Notes: generated from the letters alone by a model not told the origin. A DNA stretch of 64,000 nt from Gloeothece verrucosa PCC 7822 (GCF_000147335.1 NC_014501.1:62001-126000), one strand, 5' to 3'. Positions 34,587-44,814 are shown, counted from the first letter of the stretch. A program made the numbers and translations.

Positions 34587-35537
34587 ATGAAAACTCCCTT
34601 AATTGTTATTTGTGGTCCCACTGCAAGCGGTAAAACTGGGTTAGCCATAGATCTTGCTACGCGCCTCAACTCAGTCATTGTTAGTGCCGACTCTCGTCAA
34701 GTTTATCGAGAGTTCGATATTGGTACAGCCAAACCTTCTGCTGATGAACAAACGTTAGTCCCCCATTACTTGATTGATATCTGTGATCCAACTGAGATTT
34801 TAACTTTAGCGCAGTATCAAGAAAAAGCTCAAGCAATCATTGCTTTATCCCCTTCCCCAAAACAGCTAGAACCACCACACCGCAACAATTTCGCTGTGTT
34901 TTTGGTTGGGGGAACGGGTTTATACATTAAGTCTATCGTTAGAGGGATGAAAATTCCTCGGGTATCCCCTCAGCCGCTTTTGCGATCGCAGCTTGAAGCT
35001 TTAGGTCAAGATCAACTTTATCAGTTTTTGTCTCAAGTTGATCCTCTAGCCGCTCAAAAAATTCATGCCCATGATCAGATAAGAACCATTCGCGCTTTAG
35101 AAGTGTTTTATGTGACGGGTAAGCCTATCTCCAGTCAACAAGGGGAAAATCCTCCAGATTACCCGATTCTACAAATTGGTTTAGATTGTGAGCCGCAAGA
35201 GTTAAGGAAGCGAATTGAACGACGTACACAACAAATGATCGAAGCGGGATTAGTACAAGAAGTAGAAAAGCTAATCAATAAATATGGTGAGAATTTACCC
35301 TTATTAGAAACTTTAGGATATGCAGAAATTAAACAATATTTAATCGGGGAAATTTCTTTATCTGAAGCGTCAGATTTAACGGTACTGCACACCGCACAAT
35401 TTGCTAAACGTCAACGGACTTGGTTTAGGGCTAATGTTGAAATTCAATGGTTTGATGCTCAAGCTGCCGACTTATTGGAGCAGGTTTTGCAACATTTACA
35501 GGCATTTTTAAATTCAACAAATAAAGCAGGGACTTAA
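34587..35537 (+). CDS. miaA: tRNA dimethylallyltransferase
   Basis: 316 aa. P-loop VICGPTASGKTGLAIDLA at the N-terminus, SADSRQVYREFDIGTAKP, a central VGGTGLYIKSI and LETLGYAEIKQYL near the end, all diagnostic of MiaA. It prenylates A37 of tRNAs reading UNN codons. The C-terminus has the RQRTWFR motif. A GCAGGG/CCCTGC hairpin overlaps the stop codon. Confidence 0.96.
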   Translation: MKTPLIVICGPTASGKTGLAIDLATRLNSVIVSADSRQVYREFDIGTAKPSADEQTLVPHYLIDICDPTEILTLAQYQEKAQAIIALSPSPKQLEPPHRNNFAVFLVGGTGLYIKSIVRGMKIPRVSPQPLLRSQLEALGQDQLYQFLSQVDPLAAQKIHAHDQIRTIRALEVFYVTGKPISSQQGENPPDYPILQIGLDCEPQELRKRIERRTQQMIEAGLVQEVEKLINKYGENLPLLETLGYAEIKQYLIGEISLSEASDLTVLHTAQFAKRQRTWFRANVEIQWFDAQAADLLEQVLQHLQAFLNSTNKAGT

Positions 35538-35602
35538 CTATTTATGCCCCTGCCTGAAGTTCGGTTTTGGAGTTTTATTTCTCCAAATTTTCGACAGAGA
35601 AG

Positions 35603-35953
<351 letters not shown>

Positions 35954-35992
35954 TTATCTCACTTGAGCAGTTCAAGATGCTAAGTAAGAATG

Positions 35993-36289
35993 TTAGTATA
36001 ATGCTTCCTCTTGATGAGTAAGGATAACGCTATCAGCAGTTGGATAAGCCACACAGGTGAGAACATAACCAGCCTGAATCTGATCGTCATCTAAGAAAGA
36101 CTGGTCACTTTGATCTACACTACCGGATTCGATTTTACCAGCACAGGTGGAACAAGCACCTGCACGACAGGAATAAGGCAACTCTAAGCCGGCTTCTTCA
36201 GCCGCATCTAGAATGTACTCATCATCGGCAACATCGATGATTTTTTCCTCACCGGTGTCCAGTTTAAGAGTCACTTTGTAAGTGGTCAT
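35993..36289 (-). CDS. petF: Plant-type [2Fe-2S] ferredoxin (first copy)
   Basis: 98 aa with [15 protein letters not shown] and [22 protein letters not shown], very close to the classical PetF of cyanobacteria and plants. The cysteines, the Ala-rich loop and the acidic C-terminus for FNR binding are intact. Ribosome-binding site GAGGAG. This copy is promoter-proximal and is the likelier main photosynthetic ferredoxin. Confidence 0.93.
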   Translation of the reverse strand: MTTYKVTLKLDTGEEKIIDVADDEYILDAAEEAGLELPYSCRAGACSTCAGKIESGSVDQSDQSFLDDDQIQAGYVLTCVAYPTADSVILTHQEEALY

Positions 36290-36635
36290 CTGTCTTCTCC
36301 TCGCAAATTTTTTTATAAAGGCAGTCTTGATTGACCAAACAAGCTTACCTAGGGCTTGAACAATTCAAGGTGAGTTAAGCTTCATTTTTGATACTACGGG
36401 AAAAATATCCTTTGTTTGACTCGCATTAGTAATGAGATTCTTAAATAAACTTAAAATAAGTTTTTTTAATATATTAAAAGTCCCAGTATGATACCATAAT
36501 TTGGCAATATATATACACCTGAAAATCTTATATTATAAGCATTTTAATCTCTCCAGTTGTGCCCCTTTCCCAGCTTAAACTGACCATAAATCAGTATTAG
36601 TTATAATTATATAGATCATTTATCCATAAACACTT
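36290..36635. other. Divergent promoter region of petF and bvdR
   Basis: 346 nt, strongly A/T-rich, no ORF. It must contain the petF promoter and leader on one side and the bvdR promoter on the other. I see no confident regulator box. Confidence 0.4.
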
Positions 36636-37613
36636 ATGACTAAAATTAAGGTCGGGATAGTAGGAACCGGATATACGGCTAAACGCCGAGCAGAGGCTTT
36701 ACAACAAGACGAACGCGGCTCTTTAAAGTTTGTAACCGGTCATAGTCCCGAAAATTTAGCTTTTTTTTGCCAAACTTATCAAATTAAAAGCCTCAATTCC
36801 TGGCAAGAGTTAGTCACTCATCCTGAAATTGATTTAGTGATTGTCTGTACTATTAACTGTGATCATGGCAAAATTGTCCGCGCCGCCCTAGAAGCGGGTA
36901 AGCACGTTGTGACTGAATATCCTTTGAGTTTAAGTGTGTCTGAGGCAGAAGATTTAATGGCTTTATCTCAACAACTGGGTAAACTCCTCCACGTAGAACA
37001 TATTGAATCACTTGGCGGCTTACACCAAGCCATGCGTCAGCATTTACCGCATATTGGTAATATTTTTTATGGTCGTTACTCGACCCTTAGCCCTCAAAAA
37101 CCTGTTAAGCGCAGTTGGAATTATCATAAAACCCTGTTCGGCTTTCCTTTGATGGCTGCCCTATCTCGAATTCATCGCTTTACGGATTTATTTGGTACAG
37201 TTATCTCTGTAAGCTGTGTTAACCGTTATTGGGATGTTCCAGACACCGAATATTTTACCGCTTGTTTATGTAATGCGCGGCTTCAATTTGCTAATGGTTT
37301 CATCGGCGATATTATTTATGGCAAAGGAGAGAGTTTTTCCAAGAGTGATCGCACTTTTGAGTTACAGGGAGATCAAGGCGTTTTATGGTTTCAGGGAGAA
37401 CAAGGAACTTTAATTCAAAATGAGACAGTTATTCCCATTGAGGTTGGAAGCCGCCGAGGTTTATTCGCTAAAGATACTCAAATGGTTCTTGATTTTTTAT
37501 TAGAAAAAAAACCTTTATATATTAGCCCTCAACAGAGTGTTTATGCCCTAAAAGTTGCTGATGCGGCTTTCAGAGCCGCCCAAACCGGACAAACTATAAC
37601 TATGATTGAATGA
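36636..37613 (+). CDS. bvdR: Biliverdin reductase (BvdR-like, Gfo/Idh/MocA family)
   Basis: 325 aa. N-terminal NAD(P)-binding VGIVGTGYTAKRRAEAL, then VVTEYPLSLS, LLHVEHIESLGGLHQA and SRIHRFTDLFGTV. These blocks match cyanobacterial BvdR from memory. It reduces biliverdin to bilirubin and is needed for normal phycobilisomes. Generic oxidoreductases of this fold are the alternative; the length and HIE/L-rich block favour BvdR. Followed by short ATGACTA repeats. Confidence 0.85.
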   Translation: MTKIKVGIVGTGYTAKRRAEALQQDERGSLKFVTGHSPENLAFFCQTYQIKSLNSWQELVTHPEIDLVIVCTINCDHGKIVRAALEAGKHVVTEYPLSLSVSEAEDLMALSQQLGKLLHVEHIESLGGLHQAMRQHLPHIGNIFYGRYSTLSPQKPVKRSWNYHKTLFGFPLMAALSRIHRFTDLFGTVISVSCVNRYWDVPDTEYFTACLCNARLQFANGFIGDIIYGKGESFSKSDRTFELQGDQGVLWFQGEQGTLIQNETVIPIEVGSRRGLFAKDTQMVLDFLLEKKPLYISPQQSVYALKVADAAFRAAQTGQTITMIE

Positions 37614-37722
37614 TTTAATGATTAATTCTGATGGATTTTTTTAGACAGGAGAAGTTCAATAAATGACTAATGACTAATGAATGTTGGTTAGATTTGTACT
37701 TAATTTTTGACTCGGTGAGACT

Positions 37723-39036
37723 CTATAGCCAACCTGAGAAAACTTGTAAGAGGAGCCACAGATTTAACCCAACAATAATAGTAGCGACAGCACCAGCAAG
37801 AAGTTTCAGCCAATTTGGATTAACAAACTCGCCCATTAAGCGACGATTACTGGTGAACATAATTAACGGAATGACAGCAAAGGGTAATTGTAAACTCAGC
37901 ACAACTTGACTGAAAATTAATAGGCTTCCTGTACTTCTTTCTCCAAAGAAAATAATCGCTATTAAAGCCGGAACAATGGCTAACAATCTTGTCACTAGAC
38001 GGCGCACCCAAGAAGGAAGGCGAAAATTTAAAAACCCTTCCATGACAATTTGTCCTGCTAAAGTCGCTGTTAAAGTGGAACTCTGTCCAGATGCTAATAA
38101 AGCCAAGCCAAAAATTGCACTTGCCGCACTCACTCCTAAAAGAGGTGAAAGGAGTCTATAAGCTTCTTGAATTTCGGCTACTCCGTGATAACCCGAAAAA
38201 TGAAAGGTAGCGGCAGCAACAATTAAAATTGCTGAGTTAATCAATAAAGCAAAGGACAACGCTACTGTGGAATCAATCGAACCAAACTTAATCGCTTCCC
38301 ATCGTTTAGTAGAAGTAGATTCCCAATCACGAGTTTGAACAATCGAGGAATGTAAATATAAATTGTGAGGCATTACCGTCGCCCCTAAAATCCCAATGGC
38401 AATGTAGAGCATTTCTGGGTTTTTAACGATTTGGGGATTGGGTAAATAGCCTTGTAAAATTGAGGCGGCTTCGGGTTGAGCAAACAGAATTTCTGCGAAA
38501 AAACACAATCCTATTGTTGCTACCAGCGTAATAATTAAGGCTTCTACATAGCGAAAACCTTTTCCTTGTAGCAATAGCAATAATAAGACATCCGAAGCTG
38601 TAATACAAATTCCCCAAATTAGAGGAATACCAAATAGTAATTGTAGAGCAATCGCACTCCCCAGTAATTCGGCTAAATCACAAGCGGCTATGGCAATCTC
38701 ACACAGTACCCATAAACAAACACTAATCTTAGCACTAAAAAAATCCCGACAAGCTTGGGCTAAATCTCTTCCTGTAGCTACTCCTAATCGTACACATAAG
38801 GATTGCAGTAAAATCGCCATTAAATTCGATAAAAGAATAACTGACAGCAGAGTATAACCAAATTTAGCGCCGCCGGCGATATCAGTGGCCCAGTTTCCCG
38901 GATCCATGTATCCAACTGACACCAGATACCCAGGCCCTGCATAGGCCAACATCTTGCGCCAAAATCCTTTCCCATTGGGAATTTTAATAGAGCGGTGAAC
39001 TTCAGAGAGGCTTGGTGAATTCGGGTGTGCGGACAT
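37723..39036 (-). CDS. mntH: Nramp-family divalent metal transporter (Mn/Fe)
   Basis: 437 aa with about 11 membrane helices. The metal-binding motif DPGN sits in GYMDPGNWATDIAGG (helix 1), and MPHNLYLHSSIVQ is in helix 6. These identify proton-coupled Mn2+/Fe2+ uptake. The N-terminal cytoplasmic tail is about 30 residues. It lies next to ynfA and close to a metal-exporting ATPase, a local cluster of metal-handling genes. No regulator is adjacent. Confidence 0.95.
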   Translation of the reverse strand: MSAHPNSPSLSEVHRSIKIPNGKGFWRKMLAYAGPGYLVSVGYMDPGNWATDIAGGAKFGYTLLSVILLSNLMAILLQSLCVRLGVATGRDLAQACRDFFSAKISVCLWVLCEIAIAACDLAELLGSAIALQLLFGIPLIWGICITASDVLLLLLLQGKGFRYVEALIITLVATIGLCFFAEILFAQPEAASILQGYLPNPQIVKNPEMLYIAIGILGATVMPHNLYLHSSIVQTRDWESTSTKRWEAIKFGSIDSTVALSFALLINSAILIVAAATFHFSGYHGVAEIQEAYRLLSPLLGVSAASAIFGLALLASGQSSTLTATLAGQIVMEGFLNFRLPSWVRRLVTRLLAIVPALIAIIFFGERSTGSLLIFSQVVLSLQLPFAVIPLIMFTSNRRLMGEFVNPNWLKLLAGAVATIIVGLNLWLLLQVFSGWL

Positions 39037-39143
39037 GAGCCAAACAGGTTTTCATATTTCTTTCATAATTATAACAGTATGATGGTAAATCAAGAGGAAC
39101 AGCACCTATCCAGTGGAAGAGAAACTTATTGATGTCCGACTAC

Positions 39144-39464
39144 TTAGCTTCTTGGAGCATACATAATTACCAGTACCCCTAACAAGACAATCCAAACACC
39201 AAGCCAGTCAAACCTATCTGGCACAATTTTGTCTACCTGCCATCCCCACAATAATGAAAGGATGACAAAAATCCCACCATAAGCCGCATAAACTCTTCCA
39301 AAAGAAGCGGGCTGTAATGTAGGAATTACCCCATAAAGAGTTAACAATAAAGCACCTAAAAAAGCCAACCCTATACTTTTGCTCTCTCGCAACCACAGCC
39401 ACATCAAGTATCCTCCTCCTATTTCCAGTAATCCAGCTAAAATAAAGTAAAAAATAGATTTCAT
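39144..39464 (-). CDS. YnfA/UPF0060 family membrane protein
   Basis: 106 aa from ATG at 39464 (AGGA at good spacing; an ATG three codons upstream is less well placed). Four hydrophobic helices with [37 protein letters not shown] and a final [17 protein letters not shown]. This is the YnfA/SMR-like fold. It may export small molecules or cations. A Fur-like palindrome lies upstream at 39560. Confidence 0.88.
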   Translation of the reverse strand: MKSIFYFILAGLLEIGGGYLMWLWLRESKSIGLAFLGALLLTLYGVIPTLQPASFGRVYAAYGGIFVILSLLWGWQVDKIVPDRFDWLGVWIVLLGVLVIMYAPRS

Positions 39465-39559
39465 TAATGTCATTTTCCTAAAAACTTTCAGCTAAAGGTA
39501 TATTTTATACAAAAAAGATACTTGAATATTGATAATATAATAGCTGTAGCAATTTAAAA

Positions 39560-39574
39560 TAAGAATAATTCTCA
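39560..39574. promoter_or_regulatory. Fur/Zur-like 7-1-7 palindrome
   Basis: TAAGAATAATTCTCA has 7-1-7 symmetry with one mismatch (TGAGAAT-T-ATTCTTA on the other strand), resembling the Fur/Zur box TGATAAT-n-ATTATCA. It lies between the divergent ynfA and P1B ATPase genes. Ferric or zinc uptake regulators of this family are plausible binders; this is sequence inspection only. Confidence 0.45.
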
Positions 39575-39632
39575 TTCTCAAAACCTTAATATTTGGCTAA
39601 AGAGGTTATTAGTCTTAAGTTGATTGTGTAAA

Positions 39633-39652
39633 ATATGAATAATCATTCATAT
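39633..39652. promoter_or_regulatory. SmtB/ArsR-like operator
   Basis: ATATGAAT-AATC-ATTCATAT is a perfect 8-4-8 palindrome 22 nt before the ATPase start. TGAA(n)TTCA-type sites are bound by SmtB/ZiaR repressors in cyanobacteria. No ArsR-family gene is in this window, so the regulator would act from elsewhere. Confidence 0.6.
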
Positions 39653-39674
39653 ATTTAAAATAAAGAGGAATTCT

Positions 39675-41651
39675 ATGTCATCAAAAGTCAATTCTTCAGG
39701 TTGTTGTGGCGGAGATCATGACCACGATCCAGAGCCTCATCACGCTCATAAACATGACCATGACCATGATCACAGTCATGGAGACGGAGATTTTAATCTC
39801 AAAAAAGAACTGACTTATCTTTTATTCATTGCTATTTTATTTATTTTTGGCTTTACTTTTGAAGATACCCTGCATAATTCTTACTATGGGATTGCTGAAT
39901 ATGGTATTTTTATCACGGCTTATCTTTTAAGCGGCTGGAATGTTTTAAAGACGGCAGGACGAAATATTCTGAGAGGGAGATTTTTTGATGAGAATTTTCT
40001 CATGACAATTGCGACTCTAGGAGCGATCGCCATTCATAAGCTTCCCGAAGCCGTTGGGGTGATGTTATTTTATAAAATTGGCGAATTTTTTCAAGAATTA
40101 GCTGTTAGCCGTTCTCGTAAATCAATTAAATCTCTTTTAGAAATTCGTCCAGATTCGGCTAATCTAAAAATTGATGACACGGTGCAAAAAGTTTCCCCAG
40201 AAACCGTTAAGATTGGTAGCCTAATTCTCGTTAAACCAGGAGAAAAAATTCCTTTAGATGGTGAAATTATTGAAGGAAACTCCCAAATAAATACTTCGGC
40301 TTTAACGGGGGAATCTGTTCCGCGCACGGTTAGAGTAGGAGAAACTGTTTTAGCGGGAATGGTGAATGAAACTGGACTTTTAACTATCAAAGTAACTAAA
40401 CCCTTTGCTGAATCTTCAATCAGCCGAATTTTAGATTTAGTAGAAAATGCTGGCTCGAAAAAAGCTCCGACGCAAAAATTTATTACTAAATTTGCTCAAT
40501 ACTATACTCCCATTGTTGTTTTTACTTCTCTGGCAGTGGCTTTCATTCCGCCATTGTTTTTAGAACATGGTACTCATAATGAATGGGTGTATCGCGCTCT
40601 AATTTTATTAGTTATTTCCTGTCCTTGTGGATTAGTAATTAGTATTCCATTAGGCTATTTTGGAGGAGTTGGCGGTGCGGCACGACGAGGAGTATTAGTA
40701 AAAGGCGCGATGTATTTAGATACGTTAACCCAGGTGAAAACTATTGTTTTTGATAAAACCGGAACTTTAACTGAAGGAGTTTTTCAAGTCACCGAAATAG
40801 TTCCGAAAAATGGCTTTACTCCAACCGAGTTATTAACTTTAGCCTCAAGAGTTGAATCTAATTCTAATCATCCTATCGCTCAAGCTATTATTCAAGCTTA
40901 CGGAAAAGATATTGATGGCAATGTACAAGACTACCAAGAATTAGCCGGATATGGAATTCGGGCTATCGTTAATAATCAAGTAGTCATCGCAGGAAATGAT
41001 AAATTACTGCATCGGGAAAATATTGAGCATGATACTTGTCAAGTTCAGGGAACAGTTGTTCATGTAGCCGTAGATAATTGTTATGCTGGATATATTCTTA
41101 TCGCTGATAGCTTAAAAGAAGATGCGGCTGAAGCTATTGAGCAACTCAAAAAGTTAGGGATAGAAAAGACTGTTATGTTAACCGGTGATAGTAAGGTTGT
41201 GGCAGAAAATATTGCTCGACAGCTAGGGTTAAATTCTTATAAAGCTGAATTATTACCCGAAGAAAAACTTGAAGCCCTAGAACAACTTATTGGTGAAACG
41301 GCAGGTAAGAAAAAGTTAGCTTTTGTGGGGGATGGAATTAATGACGCACCTGTAATTGCTAGGGCTGATGTAGGAATAGCGATGGGGGGATTAGGCTCAG
41401 ATGCCGCCATTGAAACGGCAGATGTTGTCATTATGAATGATGCTCCCTCTAAGGTTGCCGAAGCCATTAAAGTTGCTCGAAAAACTCATCAAATTGTATG
41501 GCAAAATATCATTTTTGCTCTGTTAGTTAAAGGTTTATTTATTGTTTTAGGAGCAATGGGTTTAGCGACGATGTGGGAAGCAGTTTTTGCTGATGTCGGT
41601 GTAGCGCTTGTTGCTATTTTTAATGCGAGTCGCGTTTTAAAAATCAGTTAA
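39675..41651 (+). CDS. P1B-type heavy-metal ATPase (Zn/Cd class)
   Basis: 658 aa. The N-terminus lacks a GMxCxxC heavy-metal domain and instead has GCCGGDHDHD and a His/Asp-rich stretch (residues 10-37). The ion path motif is CPCGLVIS (Cys316-Cys318), typical of Zn/Cd/Pb exporters. DKTGTLTEG has the phosphorylated Asp near 360; SNHPIAQAI and GDGINDAPVIARADVG complete the catalytic core. Eight membrane helices expected. The upstream palindrome fits zinc- or cadmium-induced expression. Confidence 0.92.
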   Translation: MSSKVNSSGCCGGDHDHDPEPHHAHKHDHDHDHSHGDGDFNLKKELTYLLFIAILFIFGFTFEDTLHNSYYGIAEYGIFITAYLLSGWNVLKTAGRNILRGRFFDENFLMTIATLGAIAIHKLPEAVGVMLFYKIGEFFQELAVSRSRKSIKSLLEIRPDSANLKIDDTVQKVSPETVKIGSLILVKPGEKIPLDGEIIEGNSQINTSALTGESVPRTVRVGETVLAGMVNETGLLTIKVTKPFAESSISRILDLVENAGSKKAPTQKFITKFAQYYTPIVVFTSLAVAFIPPLFLEHGTHNEWVYRALILLVISCPCGLVISIPLGYFGGVGGAARRGVLVKGAMYLDTLTQVKTIVFDKTGTLTEGVFQVTEIVPKNGFTPTELLTLASRVESNSNHPIAQAIIQAYGKDIDGNVQDYQELAGYGIRAIVNNQVVIAGNDKLLHRENIEHDTCQVQGTVVHVAVDNCYAGYILIADSLKEDAAEAIEQLKKLGIEKTVMLTGDSKVVAENIARQLGLNSYKAELLPEEKLEALEQLIGETAGKKKLAFVGDGINDAPVIARADVGIAMGGLGSDAAIETADVVIMNDAPSKVAEAIKVARKTHQIVWQNIIFALLVKGLFIVLGAMGLATMWEAVFADVGVALVAIFNASRVLKIS

Positions 41652-41671
41652 CTTTGAAGAGATAAAGACTC

Positions 41672-41716
41672 TTGACTAATGACTAATGACTAATGACTAT
41701 GACTAATGACTAATAT
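41672..41716 (+). repeat. Heptamer tandem repeats
   Basis: The motif ATGACTA (or its rotation TGACTAA) recurs about six times with one shortened unit between the P1B ATPase and the DUF3153 gene. A shorter run of the same motif lies at about 37661-37678 after bvdR. These are short tandemly repeated repetitive (STRR-like) sequences known in cyanobacteria. Confidence 0.7.
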
Positions 41717-41719
41717 TAA

Positions 41720-42514
41720 TTATTTAGTGGCTGTAGCCGTCTTTATGGATGGTTCTATGCCAGGGAAATGACCATATTTAAGATAAAATCCTGCGATCAT
41801 TAAAACAATAATGACAACGGTTCCTATGCCTAACCAACTTGGCACCCAAAAAACCGCTTCAATAGTATTAATTTGACCCGGGATAAGATGCCAAACTAAC
41901 TGCTTTCCCTCATTATTAATATCAGGAATTAATCCCTGTTGATTCTCAATTAGTTTTGCACCAAAAGGAGTATTTAAAATTAATTCTAAATCTATTAAAG
42001 ACCCAGGACTAACAATAATATTTCCTTGATTGGATAATACCCCTAGTGCCCGTAAATCTACCTGGAGATTTAATTGATTTCGTTCTAACAAGAGTAAATT
42101 ACTTTGACGAATAGACATTTCAGATTTAAGTTGAACTAAATCTAAATTTTCGGGTTGAACTTTGTGATTAGCTTTTTCGGGATTAGGGTTGAAAAATTGA
42201 TTAAATTTATCGACTAAATCTTGTCCATTACTAAAAGGAATACTGACAATAATTTCTTGAGGGGAAATTTTTTGGGCACTTCCCTGTAGTTGTTTTGCTC
42301 GTTGTTGAATACTATTTAACCATTTTTGGGCTTCTGTCTGACTCAAGCTGGTTAGCTGTTGTCCTAAAGTGATGTGTTGAACAATTTCACCATGATGCTG
42401 ACTGTCAAAATTGACACCAACATCATAGCGTACACAACCAGTTAACAACAGCACCAGCAAACAGACAAGCGGCAAAAAGGATATCGGTTTTATGGGGTTA
42501 ATTTTGCCGAACAT
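41720..42514 (-). CDS. DUF3153 lipoprotein
   Basis: 264 aa from ATG at 42514 (an upstream in-frame start adds MQNLQLTMQNL, which derives from short intergenic repeats). The signal peptide ends in the lipobox LLLTGC. The extracytoplasmic domain begins VRYDVGVNFDSQHHGEIVQH and a single C-terminal membrane helix (LGIGTVVIIVLMIAGFYL) follows, so the protein is attached at both ends. The layout fits the cyanobacterial DUF3153 family. Function unknown. It lies just downstream of RNase R. Confidence 0.75.
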   Translation of the reverse strand: MFGKINPIKPISFLPLVCLLVLLLTGCVRYDVGVNFDSQHHGEIVQHITLGQQLTSLSQTEAQKWLNSIQQRAKQLQGSAQKISPQEIIVSIPFSNGQDLVDKFNQFFNPNPEKANHKVQPENLDLVQLKSEMSIRQSNLLLLERNQLNLQVDLRALGVLSNQGNIIVSPGSLIDLELILNTPFGAKLIENQQGLIPDINNEGKQLVWHLIPGQINTIEAVFWVPSWLGIGTVVIIVLMIAGFYLKYGHFPGIEPSIKTATATK

Positions 42515-42561
42515 ATTCTTATCTCTTAAATTTTGCATTGTCAATTGTAAATTTTGCATTC

Positions 42562-44814
42562 TTAGTCATCATCTAAATCTTCACTTCTGAGGGCGCTTCC
42601 CCCTCCTACAGTCACCAAATCAATTTGCTGACGATAATAGTCTACATTTTTCACTTCCACTTCGACTTCATCTCCGAGACGATAAGCGATGCGATTTTTC
42701 CGTCCGACTAAACAGCTATGACGGGCGCGGTATTCATACCAATCATCTTTCAGGGAACTGACATGAACCAAACCCTCCACTAACAAATCTTCTATTTCTA
42801 CAAAGAAACCATAGGATTGAACGCCGGTAATTAAGCCTCGGAAAATTTGTCCGGTCCGTTCTTTCATTTTTTCCGCTTTTTTTAACCCCTCTAGGTCTTT
42901 TTCAGCATCTTCTGCGACTTTATCTCGGTCATTGAGATGGGAGACAATCAGATGAAAGTCTTCTTCTAAAGCGTCTTTAAGCTGAGGAGGTAAAACATTC
43001 CACTTAATTTGACCATGACAACTATTACTGCCCAGATTAACGGTGATTTTAGCATTTTTGCTCGGGCGATCACGTCCTTCAGCAAAGACGGCTTTTAAGA
43101 CACGCTGTATCAATAAGTCTACATAGCGTTGTCCAGGCGCAATGCAATGAGTGTAGCAATCTGAGTAAGCTAACCCAAAATGAGGAGAGGGATGGCTGGT
43201 ATATTTGACTTGCTTTAAGGTGGAATAGAGCATATAGCTTAACACTTTAACGGCATGAGAGCGGCTAAAGGCTTGAGTTAAGTTTTGATAGTCGTGGGGA
43301 GTCACTTCCTCTTCTGAGGATAAGGCCACATCTAAACCTAAATTGTTGGCTAATTTGAGTAAATCTTCCAATTCTTCCCAGTCTGGGTCCGGCTGCATAC
43401 AGTAGATAGCGGGTACTCCTAAGGCCCGCAGGTGTTCAGCCACGATTTTACCGGCAAGAATGGCTAATTCACTAATTAATGATTGTACCGGTAGGTTAGA
43501 AGATACCAGTACCGTACCGCCTCGTCCTTCATCTTTGAAGGGAGACTGTTTTTCTAGTTGAATTTCGAAGCTCCCCCGTTGTAAGCGTTGTGCTTTGACT
43601 AAGGGACATAGCGTAAAAAAGATCTCTTTGAGTTTTTCGACAATAGAGACTAAATGAGCCTCTACTTGCTCGCTTTTACTGAGTAGGGATTGAACTTCAG
43701 TATAAGTAAATTGATAATCTACCTCAATCACACTCGGCAGGGTTTCAAATTCGATGACGTTGCCGGTTTGATCTAGGGTGATAAATATGGATATGCTTAA
43801 ACGGTCTTCACCAGCAATTAAAGAACATCGTTCGGTCACGGCTTCTGGCAGTAAAGGCAAGATTTTTTCGCGTAAAAAGATGCTAGTTCCTCGTTTTTTT
43901 GCCGCTTTATCTAAAATCGAATCTTGCTCAATATAATGGGCTACATCAGCGATGTGAATCCCCAATTGCCACCAGCCGGGTTTAGGTTTCTCGAGAGTAA
44001 AGGCCTGTTCTATAAAAGTGGGGTGGTCTCGTTGTACGCCATCTTCAACGGTGAAGGTTAACAACTTTCTTAAATCTTGGCGCTTTTGCAGTTCAGATTT
44101 ATTAAAGCTTCTGGGCAGTCCTTGGGCGGCTTTAAGAACTGACTCCGAGAAAGCATGAAGCAGATCGTGTTTACAGCAGACAATATCGGTGTCGGCGGCG
44201 GCTTCGGCATCGCTACCCAGAATGCGAGTGACTTGTCCTAGGGGCGGATGTTCTCCAATGGGATAGCGTAATACGGAAACATGAACTAAATGATCTACGG
44301 CGTTTTCCAGTTGTTGTTCATTGTGTGTGAGGTCTAATTCAAATAAGAGACGATCATCTAAGGGAACTGCTCGGTATCCCCCATTATTGCGTTTAACTTG
44401 TGCTAAAAGCGAGGGATTTGCCCTTTCTAAAATCAGTTTAACTTCTCCTTCTGGAGAGCGGCGACGAGTTCCTTCTTTAATAATTTTGACCAGGACGCGA
44501 TCACCATTCCAAGCATTACTCAGATGGCTTTCTCTTACATAGATGTCATCTGCATCTTCTATATCTTGAATGGCAAAACAGAATCCTTTGCTGGAACAAC
44601 GCAATTTGGCTTCAACGATATTCTCTTCATAAACTCGCCGATATTTTCCTCTTTCTTTGACTAATACGCCGATTCGCTCTAAAGCCTCTAGGACGATCTG
44701 TAGTTTGTAGATGCTTACTTCATCTTCACATCCGAGCTTTTTTTCTAAAACTTTAGCAGCGACTAATTTGTCATGACTGAAATAGGACAATAGTGTAGCG
44801 ATTGAAAATTCCAT
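42562..44814 (-). CDS. rnr: Ribonuclease R-type exoribonuclease (RNB plus S1)
   Basis: 750 aa. N-terminal cold-shock-like region with KGFCFAIQDIEDADDIYVRE, central RNB domain with FTVEDGVQRDHPTF, IHIADVAHYIEQDS and FLREKILPLLPEAVTERCSL, and a C-terminal S1 domain (FRGLITGVQSYGFFVEIEDL, HVSSLKDDWYEY). The usual catalytic DAxDxDDA block is altered to DGVQRDHPTF, so two of the metal-binding aspartates seem to be missing. AAGGA nine nt before ATG. The cyanobacterial relatives are annotated Zam/RNase R. It differs from the 5.0-7.0 kb paralogue. Confidence 0.88.
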   Translation of the reverse strand: MEFSIATLLSYFSHDKLVAAKVLEKKLGCEDEVSIYKLQIVLEALERIGVLVKERGKYRRVYEENIVEAKLRCSSKGFCFAIQDIEDADDIYVRESHLSNAWNGDRVLVKIIKEGTRRRSPEGEVKLILERANPSLLAQVKRNNGGYRAVPLDDRLLFELDLTHNEQQLENAVDHLVHVSVLRYPIGEHPPLGQVTRILGSDAEAAADTDIVCCKHDLLHAFSESVLKAAQGLPRSFNKSELQKRQDLRKLLTFTVEDGVQRDHPTFIEQAFTLEKPKPGWWQLGIHIADVAHYIEQDSILDKAAKKRGTSIFLREKILPLLPEAVTERCSLIAGEDRLSISIFITLDQTGNVIEFETLPSVIEVDYQFTYTEVQSLLSKSEQVEAHLVSIVEKLKEIFFTLCPLVKAQRLQRGSFEIQLEKQSPFKDEGRGGTVLVSSNLPVQSLISELAILAGKIVAEHLRALGVPAIYCMQPDPDWEELEDLLKLANNLGLDVALSSEEEVTPHDYQNLTQAFSRSHAVKVLSYMLYSTLKQVKYTSHPSPHFGLAYSDCYTHCIAPGQRYVDLLIQRVLKAVFAEGRDRPSKNAKITVNLGSNSCHGQIKWNVLPPQLKDALEEDFHLIVSHLNDRDKVAEDAEKDLEGLKKAEKMKERTGQIFRGLITGVQSYGFFVEIEDLLVEGLVHVSSLKDDWYEYRARHSCLVGRKNRIAYRLGDEVEVEVKNVDYYRQQIDLVTVGGGSALRSEDLDDD

